Below are positions 40,069-53,100 of a stretch of DNA of 64,000 nt, piece by piece. The position numbers and the translations under genes are program-made. The notes beneath the pieces were generated by a model. That model did not search any database. It saw only the letters and a list, made by a program, of their open reading frames with translations, and was not told the origin of the DNA. This DNA is from Marchantia polymorpha subsp. ruderalis (lineage: Eukaryota; Streptophyta; Marchantiopsida; Marchantiales; Marchantiaceae): contig AP031358.1 of NCBI GenBank assembly GCA_037833965.1, positions 2,736,001 to 2,800,000 of the forward strand. The letters are read 5' to 3'. Each line of letters begins with the position of its first letter. Within the stretch, counting starts at the first letter, position 1.

Positions 40069-40390
40069 GTGTCATGGAAAAAAACCGTATTGATTCTTTT
40101 CAAAATTCTATTGATGTCAAATGTTGTTCACTGGGGACTTTCAACAATGGACATTCACCGGACAGAACTAGACATGACACAAGGTGCTGATATCGAATGT
40201 CAAAAGACAATCCCGTGTAGCCCAGAGCTCTTCCTTTCAAGACCATTCCATGCACAGCAGCAGTCACTAACGGCCTCTTACAGCACCTTCGCTCCAGTGC
40301 CCAGATTGCCTGTTCGTCTTTCCCGTCTTAAGAGATCACATGTCAAGGAGAATGAGCGAGAGCAGTCACACATTTCGGCACTCAGTGAAA
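40069..40390 (+). CDS. Possible upstream exon of the TPR gene, or an unrelated short frame
   Basis: A 108-codon frame starting at ATG 40,069 runs to 40,395. Its N-terminus is hydrophobic (VLILFKILLM), and its later part is Arg/Ser/Pro-rich and protein-like. At 40,390/40,391 there is a donor-like GAAAG|GTGAAG in phase 2. An acceptor-like CATGCAG ends at 41,110, and joining at 41,111 would continue in frame into the TPR exon. All junctions of such a model would be phase 2, like the well-supported TPR intron. I recognise no domain in this frame, so it remains a hypothesis competing with a start at 41,061. Confidence 0.25.
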
Positions 40391-41060
40391 GGTGAAGCTG
40401 AAAAGACCGTGTTTGATGGGAAATGCGTTATGGGACAGTGTGCTTCATGTGTATTGGCCCAGCGCATCAACCGTGAGCGTTGAGCCTACAACCTGCAGCT
40501 TACAGTAACAGACAGTAATCTGGACTCTCATAAGCAGGCTATTCATGTACTTCTGTGGTCTTTTGCTTGTCGATCGAGTCGAACTGTAGGTCGTAGACCT
40601 CCCTCCTAATGCATCGTCTCGTCCAGAAACTGCACAGAGAAAAGCTGGAAGGCTGCAGAAGGTGCATAAGCACGTGGAAATCAAGTTCATGCTGATTTCG
40701 CCATTAAGGTGGCTTCTCTGCTTGTATGCTAATTGTATTAGAGGCAGCTGATCCTTCTCTCCATTCAAGGGAGGTTCAGAGTTTACATTCCCGAATCACA
40801 TATGCGCTGGGCACTTGGGCTGCGGTTTTGTTCAGTACAAACATACGGAGGTGTTTCAGAGGCCATGCATTTTGACAGTTGATAGTCAGTCCCACTGCAG
40901 AAAGTCGAGGTCATCGAACTCTCAATAACAGATCCCATATACGTTTCTTGAATAATGTGATGAAATCTGTGCCTGTATAACAGATGTGCTCACAGTCCAC
41001 ACACATCAGAAGAGAGTGATCAGTGAAGTGAGAAGGGTAGCTAGCTGAGCCACATCATCT

Positions 41061-41864
41061 ATGTTTGAAACAATCAGCTACTTGGTCTTGGAATGGTTGA
41101 GTTCATGCAGTCTGATCAACTCGTCTAAACTGACAAAGCTTAAGATTCGGGGAAGGCAAAAGTGTGGGAGGGTCGTTACCGAGGATTCAGATGACATGAT
41201 GATTGTACCGTTTGCTCCGAACGAACAATCATCAAGCACAAACAGAGGACCGAAAGGTGACAGTGCAAGTCGAGCATGCCAATGGGGGAATGATCTTCGA
41301 TGCAATAAGACGAAGAGGCAGAAACATAGTGCGTATCAAGCAGGTCAAGTGCACCTTCGCTCAGGTAGAGCGAAATTGAAGCTGGGTCTATACAAAGATG
41401 CCCTGGCTGACCTTGCGAAGGCGTCTTTTCTTCAACCAGATGATGCATGTACGCAAAGGTAATCCATCTTCATGATAGCCCAATTCCAGGGATCGCATCT
41501 CGCCATTGACCACCCGCACTCGATTGCACGAACTATGATCAGACGATAAGATTGTAAATAAAGTGTTTTTTTCTGAGAGATGGCGAACTGCGTGTAATGA
41601 GCCTCTACCTCAATACCTCTATATCTATCGAGATATGCATTCCTGAAAGAATCTTGTAAACAAGGGTCCTGTTTGCATATATTTACGTGAATACGGTCAG
41701 TATGGTAAGAGCTCATTACCTTTGGGCCCTGAAAGAAATCATGTCAATTGTACTACTCTGAGAGTTGTTGGGATATATCGAATGAATGGCAAAAGTTTCA
41801 ATGAGAGACTTTGGATGTCGAAGCCATGGAAATTGGGAGAGCAATTAATCCAAGTTGTGAATTA

Positions 41865-41909
<45 letters not shown>

Positions 41910-44297
41910 TGTTTGCGTGAATGTGATACGGTTACGGTTTTAATGGAAGAGAAATGAAAGGTGAATGATAGCAAGACAATGAAGCGTTGCTAGCTGCTAT
42001 GCAGATGCCTGTCCATGGTGAAAATGCAGCTAGGTGACATAGACGGAGCAGTATATCATGCCGATAAAGCGATCGAAGTAGCGCCATCGATCGGGTTCAA
42101 CTGGATGTACCGCTGCGTTCTGCTAGAGAAGCTGAAGGAATTCACAAGAGCACTAGCCGATGCCGATCAGCTGCTGGAGCTCGATCGTCTAAATCCTCAA
42201 TATTGGAGAAGGCGATCGTGGGTCCGGATGTTGCTCAAGGACCATTCTGGGGCCCTGTCTGATGCAGATGAAGCACTCCTCCTGGCACCAAATCATTCTT
42301 GGACGCTACTCCACAGATGTGAGCTGAAGAAGGAGTTGAAGGACTACTCCGGAGCGTTGAGAGACATCGAGCAGGCTGTCAAATGTGGACCTTCGCTGGC
42401 CGAAAACTACTGGAGGCAGGCATTGCTGAAAGATCTGCTCGAAGACTGCGCTGGAGCTGTTGCGGACTTGGACAGGGCCATTGCTCTTGCGCCTTCGAAA
42501 CACAAAAGCTGGATGCTCCGCAGCCTCATGAACCAAAAGGTCGGACGACATCAAGCAGCGCTCGCTGATGCTGAACAGGCAGTGAAACTGGGCTCCACGG
42601 AGGTCGAGTGCTTTCACCGGCGGGCAGAGGCGAGGGAAGCTATGGGAGACTACGTCGGAGCGATGTCAGATCTCAACAAAGCCATATACCTCGACTCCTC
42701 CGACTGCCGATTGCGGCAGCTGCGGTGCGACCTGAAGCTGATACTGAAGGACTTCTCGGGAGCCCTGGCCGATGCCGATGCAGCGATCAAACTCAATCCT
42801 CCAGATGCTGCAAACTGGGAGAGAAGATCCGAAGTGAAGGAGCGCATGAAGGATGATGAAGGAGCCATGGCCGACCTCGACACAGCGGTCTCTCTGGCGC
42901 CTTCCGATCACAGGTACTTGCAAACTCGGAGCGACCTGAAGAGGAAGTTGATCGACTTCAAAGGAGCGCTGGCCGACATCGACAAGGCATTGGAGCTCGA
43001 GCCTTCCGTGGCAGAGAATCGTTGGAGAAGGGCCTTTCTCAACTTACTGGTGGCAGATTACGAGGGAGCCATTGCTGACGCCGATGAGGCTGTTTTTCTG
43101 GCACCTTGTAAGGACTGGATCTGGCACGATCGGGCTCTTCTGAAGATGCATATGCAGAACTACACAGGAGCCCTGGAAGATGCAATCAAGGCAGTGGAGT
43201 TAGATCCGTCAGAAGCTGCCAACTGGAGAACGAGATCCATAATCAAGGGTATGCTCAAAGACTACGAGGGTGCAATAACTGATGCCGATGTGGCTATTTC
43301 GCTGGCTCCTTCCATCTGTAAAGTGTGGCAGCTGCGGAGTGATTTGAAGCGGAAGCTGAAGAGGTACGATGATGCATTCGTTGATGCAGAGAAGGTGATC
43401 GAGCTCGAGCCGCATAAGTCCGAGAACTGGTCGAGAAGGTCTAGGATGAAGAAGCTGTTGGGAGACCTTGCGGGTGCGCTTGCCGATGCAGAGATTGCAG
43501 TATCCCTGGAGCCGACGAAAGCTTGGCCTTGGCATGAACGATGTCTCCTGAAGCTGCACATGGATGACATTGCTGGAGCACTGATGGACTCTACCAAAGC
43601 CATCGAACTCGAAGCTACAGAATCATCATACTGGAGGACCAGATCTTTGCTCCGAGAGCTAATGTCAGACCACATGGGCGCCATAGCCGATGCCGACAAA
43701 GCCATTGCGCTAGCACCGTCGAACTGTGGTATCTGGCAATTTCGGAGTGATGTGAAGCGTAAAATCAAAAACTATGTGGGGGCTTTGGCTGATTCAGATC
43801 GTGCACTCAATATCATCCCCACAGATCCTTCCAACTGGGCCAGGAGGTCACGGTTGAGAGAGGCTTTGGAAGACCATACTGGAGCTCTGGCCGATGTAAA
43901 CGCTGCATTAGAATTTGCACCCACAGTTGCAGAATACTGGAGGCTGAGGAGCTTCATCAAGTTCTCAATCGAAGAACATGAAGACGCACTAGCAGACGCG
44001 GATCGATCGGTTCAACTGGATCCGTTAGATTCCATGAACTGGCAGGAGAGGGGTGTACTGAAAAGACTCATGGGGGATCACCCGAGCGCGGTCATGGATC
44101 TTAACAAAGCTTTGGAGCTAGAGCCTGATGACTACGAGTGTCTCAAGCATCGAGCCTACCTGAAGTTTCTCCTCGGAGATGAGTCTGGTGCTCGCCAAGA
44201 TGCTGACAAAGCCACAAAGTACTACGAGGATTCTGATCTCAGCAGTGGATGCTTTGGGGTTCTTCCTGTTGAATTCCTAACGTACAAACTCAAATGA
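41061..44297 (+). CDS. TPR-repeat protein, about 23 tandem tetratricopeptide units
   Basis: Two exons, 41,061-41,458 and 42,005-44,297, joined by a GT-AG intron in phase 2, give about 896 residues. The exon 1 end (KLGLYKDALADLAKASFLQP) is itself a TPR helix pair and runs in frame into exon 2, which supports the splice. Exon 2 is almost wholly 34-residue units with the pattern (G/K)D-x-x-GA-x-x-DADKAI-x-L-x-P, 22 of them, ending in a short non-repeat tail (FGVLPVEFLTYKLK). TPR arrays form superhelical protein-binding scaffolds. There is no other domain, no signal peptide and no membrane segment, so a soluble adaptor or scaffold is likely, with unknown partners. From about unit 10 on, units repeat in blocks of four with an exact 408-bp period. 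The start is uncertain: the first 60 residues are not TPR, Met codons also lie near 41,196, and an upstream exon is possible. Confidence 0.85.
41459..42004 (+). other. Intron of the TPR gene (546 bp, phase 2)
   Basis: It begins GTAATCC after CGCAAAG and ends in TGCTATGCAG. Removing it joins AG to A, making an Arg codon, and keeps the TPR frame open across the junction. A (GA)20 microsatellite lies about 100 bp before its 3-prime end. Confidence 0.8.
41868..41907. repeat. (GA)20 microsatellite in the TPR gene intron
   Basis: Forty bases of uninterrupted GA lie about 97 bp upstream of the acceptor of the TPR intron, between the likely branch region and the donor. Length variation here could be used as a marker and might affect splicing, but no effect is visible from the sequence. 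Confidence 0.97.
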
Positions 44298-47200
44298 TCC
44301 GCCATCGATAGCTCCTTCTATCAATTTTGAGTGCAAGTTGGTGATACGTGTACATAGCTAGGAATAGTGCCTCTATGGTCCTCCAAAATTGCAATACTTA
44401 AAATGACTCAAAATAAGAAAAGTGTACAAAACTTCGAAACAAACATGACTCTGAAGGACTGTATTGTCAACTGCGTGAGGATCTAACGAAAAGATGTGCA
44501 GGTTTGCTAGAAAGAATCCAGAGATGGTTGGCCCTACCAAGGTCACAACTTTAAGCCGTCATAATTAATGCATATGAATGGCATGGTGTAATCAAGAATT
44601 CCACCTCTCGAGCGATGTTCTCTAGATGCGGGGCCGTGAGAATTCAAGTGGACTGTTAGATGTTTATCTCCCAAAAACAACAAACGGGTGTTGTGCATTT
44701 CTATTATGTTAGACTGCTCGTGTAGAAAACGGGCCTTCCTACTTCCGATCAAGCCTTACTGGATTCTCAAAGCACGTAATTATTTCGCCACAAATCGCAT
44801 AGAATTTAAGGTCATCAAATTCTTAACCCGAAATATAGATTTGTTTATCACACAGATTGAGGACATAGATTTCATGGTCATCCAATTCTTAACCCGATCC
44901 ATACATTTGATTATCACACAGACTGAGCACAAACATGAGACTCTTTCACGAGAGAGAAGATGCCACTTTACTTCGATTCATTGATAGTTCTTCATTTAGT
45001 TTCTACTATCTTGCGATGTACGTTCAGTATACAATGTGTGGATGGCATTTTCTGGATTAGACATATGCAATTGCACCGACAGCAAAAGGAAATACATATC
45101 GTTTGGGGTTTATCTTAAATTTAAATAGCATCCTTGATTTAATTACTTATATAATGGCTCCTTTTTGTTAACAGGACCAGTTCTGGTTATGATGAAAGTC
45201 AACGAGTCATCTGATACTAGAGAGAGCTTCAAACGGGGCGAGACTTTGGGGAAATCATCTGCGGCCTTTTAATACGCCAACAGAACGGTGACAAACCTGT
45301 GTTTGCACTTTTGAGGCAGGCTTACGCGGCCAGAACAACACACTCGCAGATGTACATTCTTTCTCTCCTATCTTGAAGCGCCTTAAAGATACCACTGGCA
45401 AATTTGTATTTGCAGCGTCTCATTCGTGTCCGTTCTCTTCTATAATCTTGTTCTCAGTCCAACGGCATGATTCATTCAAGCCAAGGATCGTCCGTACAGC
45501 CTGATTGTTAGTACTGTACGGTACTTGGTATCCCCAAGAGGCAAATATCAAACTGGAGAACTTGTCTACTCAGGTCTGATGAGTTCATGTTCCAGGTTTC
45601 CTGGATTATGTTCTTGGCTGTGCCGGTCCTAGACCGGCGATTGCTGTTGACCTCCAGCAAATACTGGTCAAAAGCACATCAAGCTGAAAGGAATAGCGAC
45701 TGGTCGTAAATACTGATTGTCAACTTGAAGCGAGGAACATGTTCTAGCATGTAGACTACACAAAACAGACGGCACTCATGACTTGGTCCACCTGGTTCAG
45801 CGTGTGGTGGAGTACTTCATACCATAGCATAGAAGGATGCAGAACTTTGAAACGAGACGGTGTGTGTTATGATCTACATACCTGGTACATCTGATATAAT
45901 GTGATTGGGACATAATGTCGACGGCATGGTTTGGCTACGAGATGTTCAGTGTGATCACAGATTCACGTAGATAGTTGTGACCTGCAATTGGAATTAAAGC
46001 CAGAATGCACAAATAATGTGGGCCTTATGCAGAGTATACATAATCAAAACGAAATAGCCTAAGAAAGGAAAACTACCTCAAAGCAGCCTATCACTCAGTG
46101 TTCCAATTAGACACCGACGGCTTAATTGTAGGACCACTTTGTCGTTCAAAATCAAACATCTAAACGATTAAAGTGAATGATTGTAACGAGGAAAAATGAG
46201 AACTTCGATAAGAAAACCGCTATTTTCTTATAGTCTAGAGCACAGACCTACAAGTTACCGGCGTTTATTTTTGCAGTCGAAAGGATCTAACTGTTGACTG
46301 ATGAACTATTGAATCTCTCCAACATCTAATATCAATTCATGAATGTTAATGGAAAAAGGACTATACAACATAAAATCGGTTATTCTCTTTTCATGTTCCA
46401 TGTGTCTTGTGTCTAATGATAGAACAATCGAATCAATTCTCATAATCAGATAATCGGGGGACTGATTAGATGGATTAGAACTGATCTCAGGTCTAATAAT
46501 ATCATATGCCACTCATCACGGGAGTTCTCTAGATCAACTTTCCTTCACACTGGCGAGAGTCCTTGCATTACGGACTGACATATGAAAAGCTCTGTGAATT
46601 TTATCCGAAGCAGCCTCTTGCTGTCCATAAATCTTGGAACTTTCAATTACACGTAACTCCTTCCAAAACTAGATACCCGAAACATATGCCTTGAACTTTT
46701 TCTCAGTAGCAAACTTTAAGCCGGTTTGGCCTTTGGAATCGCTTCCTCGCTAAGTTTATCAGTCTAAGTTGAGACGTTTCGACTTTGTCTTCGATTTCAC
46801 TGTCTGGTCAGATCTTGAGTAGCATGTGACGAAAATCATTACCCTCTTATCATTAGTACCATAATCGGTCCACATCGATAGACAACTTAATCATACGTTG
46901 CAGCTCAGTGCAATAGAGTGGACTTTGCATACTGAAACAAATTATCCGTTTAGAGTGGTACGACTCGACGTTGATAGGGACAGCTGAGTACAGTGATTTA
47001 GATGGTAATTACAAGCGGCGGAAGACAAGGAGCATAGAAGTCCACAGTTCCGCTTGGTTCTTTCTTCTGGACTTTAACCACATAGTATGCTCATAACACC
47101 ATGCGGCAGGAAAAAAGCGCACTGTGCACGACGTCTTTGTAAGGTTGGATTCTCAAATGGCCCGATTGCCTTAGGTTACTTGCCAAAGGGCACTCCGTGC

Positions 47201-50121
47201 CTTGTAATTGGTGAACTATTAAGAGATATGACTGACCTGACCGTGGCTCATGTCTGTAAGGAACTTGACCTCAATTCGAACTGTAAAAGCCTACGATGAT
47301 ATGAACGAAAACTCTCATAAGTCATAGTCTCACGGTACAAGAGAACCGATCAGATTGACTCTTGAAAATTCTAAAATGTTCACATTGACATACATTTTTC
47401 TTTCTGAATATATTCACATTCGTTAGATGTAGAAGTAAATCTTCTAACTTGTCCATGACAGCTTGGGTGCAAAACAAAGCGTACTAACAAACGACTAGTG
47501 TTTCAAACGAGTGCTTTCAGTGGATACCAAAGATGAAGTTACATTGAGGATCAACTCAGTAAGCGCTGTTTTGGGACCAGTTTACAGCAGTCAGCTCAAA
47601 TTGAACTGCATGCTCTAGTCACTACTCCAACCGTGCTTTTAAGCTACCACATCAGTCATTCTAGATGATCATGGAAAGCTTGGATCACCACAATCTGGAA
47701 CAGTGACTTCCCTTCTTTGTTTCCTTAATCTGCTAAGCCCGGAGTTCTCAACACTTTCTTCGTCCTATAGGCTAATACAGTGCCAAACGATCTAGGGTGA
47801 AAGCACTGCACTAGAAGCAGTCATAGTGCAGCTAGTACATTAAATATACTGCACAGTATCAAGTTGTAGAATTTCGAAGCCAGTTTGTGCCTGCTGTATC
47901 CAGTGATAGGGCTGAAGTGCATTTAACATACCTCTGTGTATTCCCGCATGGGTTTCTGATAATGGATGCTGTTCTAGGTACCAGCAGCCGACGCTATTCG
48001 CTTTCAGTCTTTTCGATTAAGCATGGTTCGGAGTAAATATCTGATACTGTTACTATCTGCTCTAAAGTCTGACCGAGAGTTCCAGTACGGAAGGGCTCCG
48101 TAGTTCAGTTTACATGATTGTCATCAAATCGATACACCAGTGAAGGATGATCTCGTGTAGAGTGCAGTGAACCGGATGGCTCTTGGATACATTCTAGACC
48201 AGAGGTGAAGTGATGTGATATTTATGCAATCTTTCAGTCTGGACGTTTCATTGCTATGTGTAGTGAGGCATGAATCACTTTCAGGTGTCTGACGGTGTGT
48301 TCTCCTGCGGATACACCAAGAGAATACGGCATTGATATCTTTGTGCTATTGAAGTTCGTTTGCTGGTTTCGATTCCACCTCAGTTCCTCTTACCGAGCAG
48401 GGAACTATGATCCTGAAGAAAGTATGAACGTGACACCGAGATGTAGTCACTCTGCAATTTTTTATTTATTATCGAAAAACATAAAATGGATTTATTATCG
48501 TTACGTAGGCTAGAGCTTACGTCAGGCAAGGAATTTCAGGCTCGAAGTTCCAGTCAGAACTGGGATGGGATGAAGACAAGTCTATGTTCCGAAGATGACT
48601 TCAACAGTGAAACGCAAAACCTCACTGGAACGGCGGGACGCACGTGAGTATCATGCCGCCATTGTTGCCTCGGCCTTTCTCTCATGAAGATACGCACCTG
48701 ATACTCAGTCTGCTCGCTTACATCTTCGCAGATTCAGTCGGTTCCGGTTGAAACTGAAGGGTTCACAGTATCCAATTCTTCTGCAGTCAACATATCTACA
48801 GTCAAGAGGCAAAATAAGATTTTTCTTTGTTAAAGCGGCAGCAAGAGGTCATCTGAAAGCAGCACGATCAGCAACCATGTTGAGGCTTAGACGTCATTAC
48901 GAGGAGGGTGGAGCTGCACAGAATGGGACTCGGTGACGGAGAATGTCAAGCCTGTCCGTTGGACTCAACCAATCGAGCCAGTGCAGGAAAATTAAGTGGA
49001 TTGTGAAGTAATGCTCGGAATCTTTCGACGACAACAACGGGAACTCCATTTATAATTAGCAAGCGTGGAGCAACTTGTGTATGAGCAGAAGAAGGGCAGA
49101 GGCTCGAAGCACTGTTGCGACCACGATCGCCCTTCGAACACTTGCTACGAGAATGAGCGACTGTCATCGTGAGACCTCCATGGGTTTAGCACAGCCCAAG
49201 CAGCGGCTGGCCAGCTGCAAAGATGCGAGGAGCTGTAGCGATGGAGAATGTTCCCACGGCCTGCACAGTCGTCCATTCGGCATTCTCCCTTGATGGAAAG
49301 ATGGTCCGAGCCATGTGCACTCTCTCGATCGATGCGCAAGCATGCATGAATGTCCGAGTTGACCTGCGCTCTACAGGTTTTCCCCCACACTGCTCGACTC
49401 GGCATGCGTGCGGTGACTCGTATATCTTATGATTGGTCACAATCAAGTTGAGCCACTGTGACTTCCGCGGAGCTCCCGATTTGGGATTATTGCACATGGA
49501 AGTCAATCGATCTCCCTTTCCTTAAAATGACGGTTTGTATCACATTCGTTCTCTTCACTAGTGGTCTGCCAGAAGCCTCACCTGGTCTCTGCTGGGAGAA
49601 GAAAGGCAGCCACTAGCTGCTAGGCCTAGGTAGTGTCGTTGCTTGTGTAGATTGAAATATATTAGTTTTAGATTGGGAATTCGAGGAGGGCACCAGGAAG
49701 AGGTCGAGTTTATGGCTACGGACTACTCTTAGTTAAGAACTCTCAGCTCGGGTGCTACAATCCTCTAGATCGATTCAGTAGTGGAAAAATTCGACGAGTT
49801 CTTCTTTCCTCGTGGGAAGCATATGCAGTTCAATTGGGAGGTCCGGATCGCTGCAAGGACGTAGGGATCGAGGCTGCCCACAAAAGATATAGATCTGTCA
49901 AAATCACACTAAGAGGATTCGTGATCGGCGTCGTGCGTAGAAGTATGGAAGAAAAATCCCAGTCAGAATGTCCTGGGAGCGTCGCGGCCCCAGTTGCCAT
50001 GGTATCATAGATCTAGAGACTGCGAGGTGAGTGGTCCAGTTGGGCCGCATACGAACGGCAGAGGACGTCGGTCACGACGAAGACGGCAGGCGTGGGGATA
50101 CGAAAGTTTCAGCATTCATTC
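44298..50121. other. Intergenic region between the TPR gene and the receptor kinase gene
   Basis: About 5.8 kb of moderate-GC sequence. It will hold the TPR gene's 3-prime UTR and the receptor kinase's promoter and 5-prime UTR, but I cannot fix those boundaries. A TATA-like AAATATATTA lies near 49,656. GC rises from about 48.9 kb towards the kinase gene. Short frames on both strands at 48.9-49.5 kb overlap one another and match nothing. A 66-bp tandem duplication near 44.8 kb is listed separately. Confidence 0.5.
44810..44941. repeat. Tandem duplication, two units of 66 bp
   Basis: Both units start GGTCATC-AATTCTTAACCCG and contain TTATCACACAGA-TGAG. Copy 1 is 44,810-44,875 and copy 2 is 44,876-44,941, differing by scattered substitutions. 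Sixty-six is a multiple of three and a 98-codon frame reads through both, so the encoded segment would also be doubled, but the frame is otherwise unrecognised. Confidence 0.8.
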
Positions 50122-53100
50122 ATGGAGAATGTTTGCATCAGGTCACAGAGAAATGCCTCGGTCCTCGTCACAACTTTGTGGTTGATCGGTCTCCTGCACG
50201 CTGATGGAGGCCCTGCTGCAGCAGCAGCAGCAGCGCCTGCGAGGGCCGACCTCCAAGAACAGCAGGAGTTTTATTCTCGTCTGGAAGAACACACTTTTAA
50301 CCTCAGAGGTCACTCTGCAGCGGACGTCAATCGTCATGTCGTCAAGAGCCCGACGGATGCGCTTCTGGACTCCGAAATCGAGTTCCACAATTTCGCACGG
50401 AGTAGGAGGAAGGAGGAGCAGGAGAGGAGGTTCTCGTCGCTGAGCTCGGAGTCGACTGAATTTAGAGATACAGTCGGGAACTATGGATATGGCTCTGAAA
50501 GGGGACCTGTGCGCCAGCTTCTCACCACTCACCGCCACAGCACTCTCCATCACCACGAAAGCGGCTTCGCATGGAAACAGGAGCTGTCATCTCAGAGCTC
50601 TGGGTCGGCGTCCAAGGATGCTCTCGCCCTCCTCGAGTTCAAGAGGGGAGTAATTGAGGACCCTCAGGGTGTGCTGTCTACCTGGGATGCAGCAACTGCG
50701 CATGTGTGCCAAGGTTGGACTGGAGTGGTCTGTGACCCCGTCTCTGGTGGAGTCATCGAGATCAATCTTCCCAACTTCAATTTGAAGGGGACGCTTTCGC
50801 CGAAACTCGGTGATCTTGCTTCACTGCACGAGCTGGTTCTGTCCAACAACAGCTTCACGGGCGTTATTCCGGCCTCTCTGGGGGATGCTTCTGCTCTTCA
50901 CACCATCCGACTCGACAGCAACAATCTGCAAGGCGCGATTCCAGACTCGCTGGGGCAATTGACCGGACTCCTGACTTTGGATCTTCACAGCAATCAACTC
51001 GATGGCTACATCCCGAAGTCTTTGGGAGGGTGCACCAGCCTGATCAGCTTGGTGTTGGATTCGAATCAGCTCATCGGCACGATTCCCGACAGTTTAAAAG
51101 GCTGCTTGGGTTTGCAAGTCCTCAGGGTCGACGACAATCAGCTCACCGGAGGCATGCCAAATTTTCTCGACAGTTTGCCGGAGCTAACTGTGCTGCACGT
51201 GTCAGGGAATCTTCTCTCGGGCTCGATTCCGAGCTTCTCACCGCAATGCTCCAACCTTTTGTCACTGTCAGCTGCATACAATCAGCTGACGGGAGAGATT
51301 CCCGGCTCAATCGGGAACTGCACGAAACTCCAAACTCTTCTGCTTGACGACAATCATTTGACAGGTAGCATACCACAGGAGATCGAGTTCCTGGGAGACC
51401 TGTCAAGCCTCTCTCTCAGAGGTAACAACCTCACTGGAACGATTCCCACCTCGCTCGGGAACCTGATGAATTTGACGGTGGTCCAGATTGACGACAACCA
51501 TTTAACAGGAGTAGTTCCGTCTTCCTTCGGCAAGCTACCACTTCTGCAAACTTTGAGCCTCGCACACAACGAGCTTACGGGAGAGGTTCCGTCGACATTA
51601 TGGAATGCTCAGAACCTGGAGTCCTTGGACTTGCAAGGGAACAGTCTGTCAGGTTTGCTTTCCATCTCCACGGGCCTCCAAGTCTCTCGGTTGAGAGAAA
51701 TTGTGCTCAGTGACAATCAGCTGAGTGGGCCAATTCCACCCGACGTGGGACGTCTGCAGAATCTAGAAGTGCTCGGATTGGGAGCGAACCAGTTGAGTGG
51801 GATGATTCCCGCTTCTTTGGGGAATTGCTCGAAAATGAAGGTCATCGACCTGTCCGCGAACCTGTTGACGGGAACGATTCCATCGGAGCTCGGATTCCTG
51901 ACTCAGCTGGTCAGCCTTCAGCTTTCTGACAACGGCATCTCCGGATCGATACCCAACACTTTAAGCAACTGCTCACAGCTCATGGATCTGCAGCTCAGCA
52001 CGAACCATTTGAGTGGCTTGATTCCGGCTGGATTCAGTTCGATGCAGCGGCTGCAGATGCTTTCGCTGAGGGACAATAAGTTCGGGATGACGTTCCCCGA
52101 TTTCTTAGAAGGCATCGGCAATTTAACGAGGATCGACCTGTCGGGGAACCACTTGAGTGGTCCCATCCCGGTCTCCATCGGTAACTTCACAAATCTTCAG
52201 AGTTTGAATTTGGCAAACAACAGACTGACGGGGCCCATTCCTCTAGAATTGTTCAGTTTAGTGACTCTGGAGGAGTTGGTTCTCACAAATAACATCTTGG
52301 ACGGCGAAATTCCGCCCGAGATCGGACAGCTGGTTCGTTTGTCATCGCTGTTGATCAGCAACAATAACTTCACGGGGCCTTTTCCCAGCAGTCTCGGCAA
52401 CTGCACTAATCTACAAGAGTTGAACATGGCGAACAACCGATTCTCGGGTCCACTCCCGGGAGCGACGTTCTCGCAGCTCACGCGACTCAGCGTCAAACTG
52501 AACCTCGCCAGTAATCACTTCTCGGGCGTTCTGCCCAAAGAGCTCGGATACCTCGTCTCGGTGCAGAAGATGAACTTCTCCTTCAACAGCTTCGTGTTCC
52601 GGGTGCCTGCGAGTTTGGCGAATTGCACCGCTCTCGAGTGGCTGGACATGTCGCACAACCATCTGTGCGGCGAGCTGCCGCCGCAGCTCGCACTGATGAC
52701 GAATCTCGTCTACTTCAATGTCTCGGCCAACAATTTGGAGGGGCCGATCCCCATTGGCGGCATCTTCAGCAACAACCTCACAGCAGACTCGTTCTGGGGC
52801 AACCCTCGGCTCTGCGGCTACCAGATCGACCGAAATTGCTCGATCGCAGGGCAGGACAGCAAATGCCAGGGCTTCCACTGCAGCTGGTTCGCCGTCACCA
52901 GCGGCGTGATCGGCATCATCCTGGTGGGCATCGGAGTCACCATCTGGTACTGCCTCTTCACAAAAGTCATCGAGTACCATCGCAAGACTCTGGGGCCGGA
53001 GATGCCGCACGTGCAGCAGCTCAAGGTCACGGTGCACGATCTGACGAAAGCGACCGATGCCTTCAGCCTAGACAACATCATCGGGGTCGGCAGGCGCAGC

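Noticed and set aside
42306-43768. Minus-strand frames of 103, 116 and 168 codons within the TPR gene
   Set aside because: They are antisense shadows of the repeated TPR codons; their periodic look comes from the repeat itself.
50092-50121. A start ten codons upstream for the receptor kinase
   Set aside because: The codon at 50,092 is GTG, which is not a normal plant nuclear start. The ATG at 50,122 directly precedes the hydrophobic signal segment.
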